Shown: positions 9,035 to 15,796, counted from the first letter of the stretch. The stretch: DNA of 25,137 nt from Devosia sp. (GCA_028290245.1 JAQGKG010000333.1:1-25137), one strand, 5' to 3'. The notes: generated by a model from the letters alone, not told the origin. Translations and numbers: made by a program.

Positions 9035-9469
9035 TCAGGGGCAGACCTGGACGAAGGCGGTGACATTGCCCGAACCGCCCTGGACCACGTTGGCGTTGCA
9101 GCCATTGCCGACCTGTACGCCGGCCGCGACGTTGCCATTGCCGTCCTGGGTGATGACCGTGGTGTGATTGTCGCCGAACTGGCCGACGCCGGCAGCGTTG
9201 TCCCAGCCGTTCTGCCAGGTGTCGCCATAGTTGCCATTGCCCTGCTGGCCGACAGCGCCGACGTTGTTGCCGCCATTCTGGCGGCCCGTTGCAGTGTTCC
9301 AGTTGCCCGACTGGTGAACGCCGAAAGTATTGTTCCAGCCGGACTGATTGCCGCCGGCAGCGTTGCCGAAGCCGAACTGGTTGACGAAGACATCGTTGGA
9401 CATTGCGGGGGCAGCCATGGCGCCGATGGCCAGGGTCGCGACTGCGGTGATGATGAGCGTACGGATCAT
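9035..9469 (-). CDS. csgA: Curlin-repeat amyloid protein (10 repeats), likely major curlin
   Basis: A 144-residue protein with a signal peptide (cleavage near AMS24) and then almost nothing but ten tandem units of exactly 11 residues on Q-x-G-x-x-N: NQFGFGN, NQSGWNN, HQSGNWN, RQNGGNN, GQQGNGN, WQNGWDN, GQFGDNH, TQDGNGN, VQVGNGC, VQGGSGN, closing with VQVCP. This is five 22-residue curlin repeats, the same count as E. coli CsgA. The ATG follows AGGAGAG. It is the first gene of the operon. In repeat nine the motif Asn is replaced by Cys124, and Cys143 is the second-last residue, which could form a terminal disulfide or crosslink fibrils. The gene symbol is given by analogy; csgB, csgE, csgF and csgG are not in the window, so export must rely on genes elsewhere. 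Confidence 0.85.
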   Translation of the reverse strand: MIRTLIITAVATLAIGAMAAPAMSNDVFVNQFGFGNAAGGNQSGWNNTFGVHQSGNWNTATGRQNGGNNVGAVGQQGNGNYGDTWQNGWDNAAGVGQFGDNHTTVITQDGNGNVAAGVQVGNGCNANVVQGGSGNVTAFVQVCP

Positions 9470-9489
9470 TTTTTCTCTCCTGTTCGGCG

Positions 9490-9506
9490 GCGCTCCCTCC
9501 GAGCGC
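9490..9506 (-). promoter_or_regulatory. Hairpin in the curli operon leader with a Shine-Dalgarno-like loop
   Basis: On the coding (minus) strand GCGCTC and GAGCGC form a perfect six-base stem around the loop GGAGG, about 20 bases before the curlin start codon, which has its own AGGAGAG. A GGA in a hairpin loop is the shape bound by CsrA/RsmA, but the function here is a guess. Confidence 0.3.
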
Positions 9507-9591
9507 TTGTTGCCGATGACACGAGGAGTAGACCCCCGATTTGGAACGGGTTCTGAGTTGGGTGTTCAGAATCCGTTCATCGGGGCGCTGA

Positions 9592-11082
9592 CTAGGCTAG
9601 ATAGCGCTGCTTCAGGTGTGCCTTGAAGAAGTCGGCATTCAGGGGCTCGCCGGTGGCTTTGGTGATCAGGTCTGGGGTCGACCAGCGCGAGCCCTGGGTC
9701 CAGATGTTGTCGCTCCGCCATTGGTTGACGCCGGTGAAGTCGCCTTTGCGGATGTCGTCGCGCAGGGTGGGTTGGGCCTTTTCGAGGGTGGCCCATTGCT
9801 GAGCGGCGATCATGGCGCCGAGGGTGTAGCTGGGGAAATAGCCGAAGGCGCCGCCTGGCCAGTGGACGTCCTGCATCGGGCCGTCCTTGGGATCGTTGAT
9901 GGTCGAGATGCCGAGATATTCGGTCATCTTGGCGTCCCAGGCCTCGGGAATCCGGCTGGCTTCGAGCTTGCCGTTGACGAGATCCTGCTCCATTTCGTAG
10001 CGCAAGATGACATGCAGCGGGTAGGTGACCTCGTCGGCATCGACGCGGATATAGCCGCGCTCGACGAAGTTGACCTCGTTGAGAATATCGCCGATTTCCC
10101 AGCCGGGAACGGCGTTTTCGCCGAGATGCAGATGCACCAGCGGCAGGGCGAATTCCCAGAACTCGGGGCTGCGGGCGAGTTGCATTTCGACGAACAGGCT
10201 CTGGCTTTCGTGAATGCCCATGCCGCGGGCCTTGCCGAGTGGCCAGTGCGACCAGTCCTTGGGCAGACCCTGTTCGTATAGGGCATGGCCGGTTTCGTGC
10301 AGCACGCCCATCAGCGACGAGAGGAAATCATCCGTGCGGTACCGCGTGGTCATGCGCACGTCGGTGGGCACCCCGCCGCAGAAGGGGTGGTGCGAAACGG
10401 CGAGCGAGCCGTGGGTGAAATCGAAACCGACGGCGCGCATGGCGGCAAGGCCCAGCTCGCGCTGCTTTTCGACCGGGTAGGGGCCGTTCAGGGCCTTGCG
10501 CGGGCGGATGGCGAGTCGGCGGTCCTGCGCGTCGAGCGCTTCAGGCACGAAGCCTTTGAGGAAGCTCTTGAGGTCGCCGAACACCAGGTCGAGATCCGCG
10601 GTGCGGTTGCCGGGATCGTATTGATCCATCATGGCATCGTAGGGGTCCAGCTTGAGTGCATCGGCGCGAAGTTGGGCTTCTTCGCGGACTAGCGAGACGA
10701 CGCCCTCGAGCGCAGGCAAGAAGCTGTCCCAGTCGCCCTTGGCACGCAGGTCGCGCCACAGTTGTTCGGAGCGCATGGTGGCAGCGGTGCGGCGCTCGAC
10801 GAACTCGGTCGGTAGGCACGTGGCGTTGATGTACTGGCGCTTGAACTCGGCGAGGGCGAGGGTCTGGTCTTCGCTCTCGGGCCTCGCGGCCTCGATCCAG
10901 TCGGCGATTTCGGGTGCGGTGGCCTGAGCGTGATACATGCCGGCAAGGTTCGACATGGCCTCGGCACGCTTTTCGCCACCGCCGATAGCCATGTGGGTGG
11001 CCTCGTCGGCGCCGAGGATAGAGAGCGCGTGCTCCAGGGATTCGAGTTTGCGGCCGAGGGCGTCGAGTTTCTGGAAGGACAT
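9592..11082 (-). CDS. Carboxypeptidase Taq (M32 family) metallopeptidase
   Basis: A 496-residue cytosolic zinc carboxypeptidase that removes C-terminal amino acids from peptides. The M32 zinc site is complete: His262-Glu-Thr-Gly-His266 (HETGHALYEQ) with the third ligand Glu292 in GIHESQS. Other family stretches are visible, such as HHPFCGGVPTDVRMTTRY before the metal site and WPGGAFGYFPSYTLG, QWRSDNIWTQGSRWSTPDL near the end. The start MSFQKLDALG is chosen because it has GGAG upstream and gives the family's usual length of about 500; the frame is open 38 codons further, without family similarity. It stands alone: 122 bases separate it from the curli operon and about 650 from flgH, so it is probably its own transcription unit and unrelated in function to its neighbours. 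Confidence 0.93.
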   Translation of the reverse strand: MSFQKLDALGRKLESLEHALSILGADEATHMAIGGGEKRAEAMSNLAGMYHAQATAPEIADWIEAARPESEDQTLALAEFKRQYINATCLPTEFVERRTAATMRSEQLWRDLRAKGDWDSFLPALEGVVSLVREEAQLRADALKLDPYDAMMDQYDPGNRTADLDLVFGDLKSFLKGFVPEALDAQDRRLAIRPRKALNGPYPVEKQRELGLAAMRAVGFDFTHGSLAVSHHPFCGGVPTDVRMTTRYRTDDFLSSLMGVLHETGHALYEQGLPKDWSHWPLGKARGMGIHESQSLFVEMQLARSPEFWEFALPLVHLHLGENAVPGWEIGDILNEVNFVERGYIRVDADEVTYPLHVILRYEMEQDLVNGKLEASRIPEAWDAKMTEYLGISTINDPKDGPMQDVHWPGGAFGYFPSYTLGAMIAAQQWATLEKAQPTLRDDIRKGDFTGVNQWRSDNIWTQGSRWSTPDLITKATGEPLNADFFKAHLKQRYLA

Positions 11083-11402
11083 GGGAGGCTCCGAAAGAAC
11101 TGCTCCCTGTGTTCCATAGGCGGGCGCAGTCGGCAAGCGTGCGGAAGCGCCGCCTGTGGTGCGGGTTTCAAAGACGAGCGGACCCCAAGACGGCAACCGC
11201 CTCGTAAAGGGGTAGTAAAAGTGAGACGATAGCGTCTCGGGGTGGCTGGGCCTTTATCGGAAGGCAGATCGTGACCCCAGCGTTTGCCGTAGCGCCCGCC
11301 CGATTGTCCCGTCCGCGCAGCCCAGGGCGAAGCGCGACCTCCACCCTCCCAACTGTCAATCCGGACACCGGTCGCTGCAGCGCCGCTCGTATCCCGGATG
11401 AT

Positions 11403-11435
11403 GGGGGGAGTATGCGGGATGGTATGGGGGTGGGG
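11403..11435 (+). other. G-quadruplex-type sequence
   Basis: Four G runs on the plus strand (11403-11408, 11416-11418, 11426-11430, 11432-11435) are separated by 7, 7 and 1 bases, fitting the G3+N1-7 rule. The two GGATAAG copies at 11434-11440 and 11443-11449 follow. It lies about 320 bases upstream of the carboxypeptidase start. Confidence 0.4.
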
Positions 11436-11538
11436 ATAAGATGGATAAGTGGGTACCACGCATGGCGTCGTGCCAGGGGAGATGGCGGTGCATCGGGTAT
11501 GAGGTGTGCCTGGGCCATGCGGGCGTAGCCCTTATGGC

Positions 11539-11593
11539 CTTCCCGCTTAAAATCTCTCCACCGGAGAGATTTTCCCTGTGGGACAGCGGGAAG
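11539..11593. terminator. Nested palindrome, likely bidirectional terminator
   Basis: The inner stem is perfect: AAAATCTCTCC (11549-11559) with GGAGAGATTTT (11563-11573), loop ACC. It has A/T ends on both sides as in bidirectional Rho-independent terminators. An outer nine-base pair, CTTCCCGCT (11539-11547) with AGCGGGAAG (11585-11593), encloses it. On the minus strand it lies about 140-195 bases past the flgH stop, so it can end the flgFGAH transcript. Confidence 0.55.
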
Positions 11594-11677
11594 AAGCGCA
11601 GCCGGGGGGACTGCGCCTCTAGGAGTGCCGAGGTCTTTCTGGACAGGGCTGACGGGCTTTCTGGCCGGCCGGGGAAG

Positions 11678-11709
11678 CCTGCCGCACCATTGGGGGAATG
11701 TGCGGCAGG
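11678..11709. repeat. Inverted repeat just past flgH
   Basis: CCTGCCGCAC (11678-11687) is a perfect reverse complement of GTGCGGCAGG (11700-11709), with a 12-base loop. It starts 24 bases beyond the flgH stop and has no T run, so it may protect the transcript's 3' end rather than terminate it. Confidence 0.5.
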
Positions 11710-11733
11710 AGTGGGGGATGAACTGAGGGAGAA

Positions 11734-12471
11734 CTAGAAGGGCAGGATGGCATCCATGGCTTGCTGGCCGTAGCGGGGTTGCTGGACGTCGGTGATCTGG
11801 CCGCGGCCGCCGTAGGAGATGCGGGCTTCGGCGATCTTGGAGGACGGGATGGTGTTGTTGGCCTGAATGTCCGAGGGGCGAACGATGCCGGCGACGATCA
11901 TGTCACGCACTTCGAAATTGACCCGGACTTCCTGGCGGCCTTCGATGACCAAATTGCCGTTGGGCAGGACCTGGGTGACGACGGCGGCGATCGAAGTCTG
12001 CAGGCTTTCCGAGCGGTTGACCGAGCCGTTGCCGCGGTTGGTCATGCCGGAGTCGAGTTCGATGGCCTTGGACGGGTCGATGGCGCCATCGGTGATATTG
12101 TCTACAGCGGCGCCGAAGATGCCGCCCATGCCGGCCGAGTTGCTGGCGCTACGGCTCGAGGCCGTGGTGTTGGCGATCTTGGCGTTGTCGTTGATGGTCA
12201 CCATGATGGTCAGGATGTCGCCGACGCGATGGGCGCGCTCGTCTTTGAAGAAGCCTCGCGCCGAGGTGCGATACAGCGAATTGGCCTGGTAGGTATCGGC
12301 AATGGCTTCGGGCATTGGCATGCGGACCGGCTGGTAGCCAGCGGTGTTGGTGGGGTCGGCGATGGCATTGAGTGCCGGGGCCGAACCGATGCTAGCCAGG
12401 CGGTCGGTGGTGTTGCAGCCGGCCAGTACGGCCGTCAGGGTCAGGAGGGCGGTGAGCTTGAAGAGGTTCAT
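11734..12471 (-). CDS. flgH: Flagellar L-ring lipoprotein FlgH
   Basis: A 245-residue outer-membrane lipoprotein that forms the L ring, the bushing through which the distal rod passes. The signal peptide ends in the lipobox LAGC with Cys19 as the lipidated residue. Family stretches include SLYRTSARGFFKDERAHRVGD, DILTIMVTINDNAKIANTT, LPNGNLVIEGRQEVRVN and VRPSDIQANNTIPSSKIAEA. The length is typical. The start ATG has AGGAGA seven bases upstream. It is the last gene of the minus-strand operon flgF-flgG-flgA-flgH, 17 bases after flgA. The flgI gene, often placed between flgA and flgH in related genomes, is missing from this order. Confidence 0.96.
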   Translation of the reverse strand: MNLFKLTALLTLTAVLAGCNTTDRLASIGSAPALNAIADPTNTAGYQPVRMPMPEAIADTYQANSLYRTSARGFFKDERAHRVGDILTIMVTINDNAKIANTTASSRSASNSAGMGGIFGAAVDNITDGAIDPSKAIELDSGMTNRGNGSVNRSESLQTSIAAVVTQVLPNGNLVIEGRQEVRVNFEVRDMIVAGIVRPSDIQANNTIPSSKIAEARISYGGRGQITDVQQPRYGQQAMDAILPF

Positions 12472-12488
12472 TGGTTGTCTCCTGAGAC

Positions 12489-13433
12489 TTAGAGGCCTGC
12501 GACGGCGAGGGGGTCTGCACCCACTTCGACCGCGCCGGGAGCAATTACGGTGGCGCTGATAACGCGCTTGGACATGAGGTTTAGGACCTGCACCGGCGAG
12601 CCGGAGGCGGCGCTGGTGATGGCTTGGCCCTTGACGGTCAGCGTCATCGGACCCTTGCGGAAATAGATGGTCACCGAGTCATTCTTGGAAACCACCAGCG
12701 GGGTGGTGACGTCGGTGGGGCGCAGCATCATGCCCTCGCGGCTCTGCCGGACCAGCGACTTGCCGACCACGTCTTCGAGCCGTGCCACGCCGGCGCCTTC
12801 GACGAAGCGAACCGACACCGGCCGCATGGTAATGTTTTCGGCTGAGAGCAGCGTGCCGGCGGGCAGGTTGGAAGTGATATGGGGGGCTTCGATCATCAGT
12901 TCGATGGTGCCAGAGACATCGAGCGGCTGATCGACACCAGCGATTGAGAATCGGGCGGAGAAGGCACCATTGCCGGGCAGGTAGCGCAGGCTCAACACCT
13001 TGGCGGGCTCGGCGACGGCTTCGGCATTGATGGAGGCGACCGGCGAGGCGAACAGCGTATCGAGGGTCATGCCTGTGCCGAGAATGCCGCGCGTCTTGAG
13101 GTCGGCGGCGATCAGATCGCTCAGCGCGGCCTCATCAATGATGGCGGCGGAGCGGGTGACGCGGACATTGTCGAGGCCTTCGGCTTCGAACTGCAACACG
13201 CCGATGCGGGCCAGAGCTGCTGTAATGTCCTTGAGGGGCACGTTACCGCTGGTGCCGGGATTGGGAGCGCGAAACAGTGCGGTAGCAGCCAAATCGCCAG
13301 CATCGTCGAACATGTCTGCCATGGTGACGACGGGCGCAGTAACAGTGATGTCGGCGCGCAGTGTTGGGGCGGCCCATGCGACATTGGCCAGCAGGGTGGT
13401 GGTGAGCAGGGCGAGGGTGGAACGCAGGATCAT
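12489..13433 (-). CDS. flgA: Flagellar basal body P-ring assembly chaperone FlgA
   Basis: A 314-residue periplasmic chaperone needed for FlgI to form the P ring. A signal peptide ends near WAAP (about residue 22). The C-terminal half has the SAF/FlgA region: LPAGTLLSAENITMRPV, VGKSLVRQSREGMMLRPTDV, and the tail VQVLNLMSKRVISATVIAPG, which is typical of FlgA C-termini. It is longer than E. coli FlgA (about 220) because of an N-terminal extension, common in alphaproteobacteria. The start region reads GTG ATG after AGGAG; the ATG at 13433 is chosen for spacing of eight bases, the GTG at 13436 would add one residue. It follows flgG by 14 bases. Its client FlgI is not encoded in the window. Confidence 0.94.
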   Translation of the reverse strand: MILRSTLALLTTTLLANVAWAAPTLRADITVTAPVVTMADMFDDAGDLAATALFRAPNPGTSGNVPLKDITAALARIGVLQFEAEGLDNVRVTRSAAIIDEAALSDLIAADLKTRGILGTGMTLDTLFASPVASINAEAVAEPAKVLSLRYLPGNGAFSARFSIAGVDQPLDVSGTIELMIEAPHITSNLPAGTLLSAENITMRPVSVRFVEGAGVARLEDVVGKSLVRQSREGMMLRPTDVTTPLVVSKNDSVTIYFRKGPMTLTVKGQAITSAASGSPVQVLNLMSKRVISATVIAPGAVEVGADPLAVAGL

Positions 13434-13447
13434 CACGAAAGCTCCTA

Positions 13448-14233
13448 TCAGCGCAGCTGGCTGGTGGATTTCATCATTTCGTCGGCGCCGGAGATGATGC
13501 GGGCATTCATCTCGTAGGCGCGCTGGGCGGCGATGAGGTCGGCGATTTCGGTCACCGAGTTGACGTTGCTCATTTCGAGGTAGCCCTGCATCAGGTTGCC
13601 AACGCCATCGGCATTGGGAACGCCGACTTGGGCGGGGCCGCTGGCGGCGGTTTCCATGAACAGGTTATCGCCCAGGGATTCGAGGCCCGACTTATTGACG
13701 AAGCGGGCGAGCTGGAGTTGGCCCATCTGGGTTGGAATCGACTCGTTGTCGAGATAGGCGCTGACCATGCCGTCCGGCGAAATGGCGATGGACGATGCGG
13801 TGCCCGGAATGGTGATGCCCGGGTCAACCGGATAGCCGGCCGAGGTGACGATTTCGCCTTCGGGCGACCGTTCGAATGAGCCGTCGCGGGTATAGGCGGT
13901 GCGGCCATCGGGCAGCTGCACCATGAAGAAGCCCTCGCCGCGCACGCCAAGGTCGAGCTCGCGTTCAGTCGGGTTGATGCTGCCCTGGCTCATGACGCGC
14001 GGGGTGGAAACCGTGCGCACGCCCGAACCGATTTCGACGCCGGCCGGCACCATTGTGCCCTGGTCAGAGGTGGTGGAGCCGGCGCGGCTGATTTGCTGGT
14101 ACAACAGGTCTTCGAATTCGGCGCGCTGCCGCTTGAAGCCGGTGGTCCGCATGTTGGCGATATTGTTGGAAATGACTTCGACGTTGCGCTCCTGGGCGCT
14201 CATGCCGGTCGATGCGATGTAGAGAGCTTTCAT
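13448..14233 (-). CDS. flgG: Flagellar distal rod protein FlgG
   Basis: A 261-residue protein forming the distal rod, the part of the drive shaft passing through the P and L rings. The N-terminal rod signature NNIANMRTTGFKRQRAEFEDL begins at residue 23 and the C-terminal rod/hook helix ends in AYEMNARIISGADEMMKSTSQL. A stretch after the N-terminal helix (QQISRAGSTTSDQGTMVPAG) is the FlgG-specific insertion that sets rod stiffness. Length and both ends match FlgG rather than FlgF or FlgE. The start ATG has GGGAAG upstream, and the gene follows flgF by 15 bases in the same operon. No signal peptide is present, as expected for a substrate of the flagellar export apparatus. Confidence 0.97.
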   Translation of the reverse strand: MKALYIASTGMSAQERNVEVISNNIANMRTTGFKRQRAEFEDLLYQQISRAGSTTSDQGTMVPAGVEIGSGVRTVSTPRVMSQGSINPTERELDLGVRGEGFFMVQLPDGRTAYTRDGSFERSPEGEIVTSAGYPVDPGITIPGTASSIAISPDGMVSAYLDNESIPTQMGQLQLARFVNKSGLESLGDNLFMETAASGPAQVGVPNADGVGNLMQGYLEMSNVNSVTEIADLIAAQRAYEMNARIISGADEMMKSTSQLR

Positions 14234-14248
14234 GGCAAATCTTCCCGG

Positions 14249-14989
14249 TTAAGCGTTCGCATCGCCAAGACGCTGGATGGCGCTGCGGCGCAGCTCATCC
14301 TGCTTCGAGGCTAAGCCGGCTGCCGATTCATAGGCGCGGGTAACGCGGATCATTTCGGCCATTTCGGATACGCCAGAGACATTGGACTTTTCGATAAAGC
14401 CCTGCATGGCGCGGGTATTGGTGGCGGCAACAGGCGTGCCGCCGGCCCACAGGTTGCTGCCTTCGCGGGTCAGTTCCTGCACATTGGCGAATTCGACGAG
14501 GCGCAGCTTGCCCTTCTGGCCGGCGCTGGAGCTGACCGCGCCATCGGCGCTGATAGAAATGCCGGTTTCGTCAGGGCCGAACTGGATCGGGCCACCTTCG
14601 CCGAGCATCGGATTGCCGCTGGCGTCCACCAGGGTACCGTTGGCGCTGAGCTGGAAGTTGCCGGCGCGGGTCCAGCGGTCGCCGCCGGGGGTCTGCACGG
14701 CAAAGAAGCCGTCGCCATTGAGGCCGACATCGAGTTCGCTGCCGGTCTGCACCATGGCGCCGCCGGAAAGATCGTGGATGGTTGCCCAATCCTGGACATA
14801 GGAGAGCGGCTGGTCGAGGCGCGGGAAATCCTGGTCGCGAGCGACCGGCATTACATATTCCTCAAAGAGGATCTGTTCGCTCTTGAAGCCGGTGGTATTG
14901 AGGTTGGCCATGTTATTGGCCACCACATCCATCTGCCGCTGTAGCGCCATCTGCCGGCTAAGGCTGATCAGTTGCGCATTCTCGATCAT
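14249..14989 (-). CDS. flgF: Flagellar proximal rod protein FlgF
   Basis: A 246-residue rod component exported by the flagellar type III system. NNMANLNTTGFKSEQILFEEY lies near residues 25-45, the middle has the shared DVGLNGDGFFAV and TRAGNFQLSANGTLVD motifs, and the C-terminus has GFIEKSNVSGVSEMAEMIRVTRAYE, all usual for FlgF. The start MIENAQLISL is preferred because rod proteins of this type begin right at this helix; the frame is open 16 codons further up, but that part overlaps likely promoter/leader sequence. The Shine-Dalgarno is weak (GGGGA). It is the first gene of flgF-flgG-flgA-flgH. A sigma-54-like element lies about 70-85 bases upstream and the region is shared with divergent fliL. 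Confidence 0.95.
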   Translation of the reverse strand: MIENAQLISLSRQMALQRQMDVVANNMANLNTTGFKSEQILFEEYVMPVARDQDFPRLDQPLSYVQDWATIHDLSGGAMVQTGSELDVGLNGDGFFAVQTPGGDRWTRAGNFQLSANGTLVDASGNPMLGEGGPIQFGPDETGISISADGAVSSSAGQKGKLRLVEFANVQELTREGSNLWAGGTPVAATNTRAMQGFIEKSNVSGVSEMAEMIRVTRAYESAAGLASKQDELRRSAIQRLGDANA

Positions 14990-15059
14990 TGCTGATCCCC
15001 GGAAAGTTAACGTCCCCGAGCCCGCCTGCTTCCCCAAGCCGCGGCCTCGCCATTAACAC

Positions 15060-15075
15060 TGCAGAAACCATGCCA
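15060..15075 (-). promoter_or_regulatory. Sigma-54-like -24/-12 promoter for flgF-flgG-flgA-flgH
   Basis: Read on the minus strand, TGGCATGGTTTCTGCA matches the sigma-54 consensus TGGCACG-N4-TTGCA at 10 of 12 defined positions, with the required GG and GC exactly spaced. The inferred start of transcription would be near 15049, giving a 60-base leader before flgF. The palindrome at 15165-15179 sits about 120 bp upstream, a normal distance for an activator site. Confidence 0.55.
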
Positions 15076-15148
15076 AAGCGAAAAATTTAATTAAATCAAA
15101 GGTATGGCGCTGCGTAGGGGTTAGCCTTGTCGGGTTAGTCTTTCCGCA

Positions 15149-15164
15149 TGGGGCAAAACTTGCC
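15149..15164 (+). promoter_or_regulatory. Weak sigma-54-like element upstream of fliL
   Basis: TGGGGCAAAACTTGCC keeps TGG and TTGC at the right spacing but lacks the rest of the -24 consensus. It touches the palindrome at 15165. Given how often GG-N10-GC occurs in GC-rich DNA this may be chance; the CtrA-type box downstream is the better fliL promoter candidate. Confidence 0.22.
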
Positions 15165-15179
15165 CGGCAAATATTGCCG
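15165..15179. promoter_or_regulatory. Palindrome resembling FlbD (ftr) sites, between flgF and fliL
   Basis: CGGCAA-ATA-TTGCCG is a perfect six-base inverted repeat. Nearly the same sequence, followed by the same CATCG, occurs before flgB (23543-23556). It resembles the ftr sites bound by the sigma-54 activator FlbD in Caulobacter, as I remember them. It is suitably placed to activate flgF from a distance and to affect fliL nearby. Confidence 0.5.
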
Positions 15180-15193
15180 CATCGGGACAGTTT

Positions 15194-15208
15194 GTAACCA
15201 TTCGTTAA
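15194..15208 (+). promoter_or_regulatory. CtrA-like box upstream of fliL
   Basis: GTAA-CCATTCG-TTAA matches TTAA-N7-TTAA with one mismatch and continues with CC as many CtrA sites do. It ends 66 bases before the fliL start codon. CtrA is the cell-cycle regulator controlling flagellar genes in many alphaproteobacteria. Confidence 0.55.
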
Positions 15209-15274
15209 CCATCCGCCGCTTAGCTGGACATTAAGCCGGAATCGTCCGGAAAGCCCCGAGTTTGGCAGGTTCCA

Positions 15275-15796
15275 ATGGCCGCTGAAGCAGACATCGACGA
15301 CGGCGCCCCCGCCAAGAAGGGCATTCCCAAGCTCTTTATCATCATCGGTGCTGCGGCAGTTGTGGTGTTGCTGGGCGGCGCAGGGCTGTTCATGTTTCTC
15401 TCGGCAGGTTCAGCACCTGCTGAAGGCGATGCGGCGCATGGCGAGGCGAGTGCCGACGGCCATGATGCCGTAGCCGGCGCCGCTGCGCATACGTTTATAT
15501 TTAACCTGCCGCCGATGATCGTGAACCTCAATAATGAGGGCGAGGCTGCTGGCGCTTTCATGAAGCTGACGGTGGCGTTGGAAGTCGCGAACCAGGAAAT
15601 GATGGTCGCGATCCAGCCCAGCATGGCCAAGGTGATCGACGCGTTCCAGGTGTACCTGCGCGAGCTGCGCCGCTCCGATCTCGAAGGATCTGCAGGCGTC
15701 TATCGCCTCAAGGAAGAGCTGCTGCGCCGCGTTAACGTCGCGATCTACCCGAACAAGGTCGAGTCCATCCTGTTCAAGGAAATCCTGGTGCAGTAA
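15275..15796 (+). CDS. fliL: Flagellar basal body-associated protein FliL
   Basis: A 173-residue single-pass inner-membrane protein that surrounds or supports the MotAB stators and raises torque or swarming ability. A short cytoplasmic N-terminus is followed by a membrane helix at about 18-43, a flexible Ala/Gly/His-rich linker (45-72) and the periplasmic FliL domain, with FNLPPMIVNLNNEGEA and FMKLTVALEVAN leading to the C-terminal LLRRVNVAIYPNKVESILFKEILVQ, the family's conserved end. The stop TAA shares one base with the fliM start, so the two are coupled. It is first in the plus-strand operon fliL-fliM-DUF6468-motE-TPR and has a CtrA-like box upstream. The ribosome site is modest (GGCAGG). 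Confidence 0.95.
   Translation: MAAEADIDDGAPAKKGIPKLFIIIGAAAVVVLLGGAGLFMFLSAGSAPAEGDAAHGEASADGHDAVAGAAAHTFIFNLPPMIVNLNNEGEAAGAFMKLTVALEVANQEMMVAIQPSMAKVIDAFQVYLRELRRSDLEGSAGVYRLKEELLRRVNVAIYPNKVESILFKEILVQ

Larger units (their letters stand above)
11083..11733. other. Non-coding, hairpin-rich region between the M32 carboxypeptidase and flgH
   Basis: About 650 bases without a believable gene; frames here lack family resemblance and good start signals. It holds a dense series of inverted repeats: 11223-11238 (GAGACG/CGTCTC), a nested structure at 11539-11593, 11596-11616 (GCGCAG/CTGCGC) and 11678-11709 (CCTGCCGCAC/GTGCGGCAGG). The middle (11403-11435) has G runs fitting a quadruplex. It must contain the carboxypeptidase promoter and the end of the flgFGAH transcript; a small RNA is possible but not shown. 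Confidence 0.6.

Noticed and set aside
9035..9469. Tandem repeats as a CRISPR array
   Set aside because: The periodicity is 33 bases with degenerate DNA but exact protein pattern Q-x-G-x-x-N, in frame behind a signal peptide; they are curlin repeats.
11168..11518. Minus-strand frame of 116 residues in the non-coding gap
   Set aside because: No ribosome site, Pro/Arg-rich composition, no family resemblance, and it overlaps a quadruplex motif and hairpins.
11761..12492. Plus-strand frame of 243 residues opposite flgH
   Set aside because: Antisense of flgH; low-complexity Gly/Asp/Val protein typical of an antisense frame.
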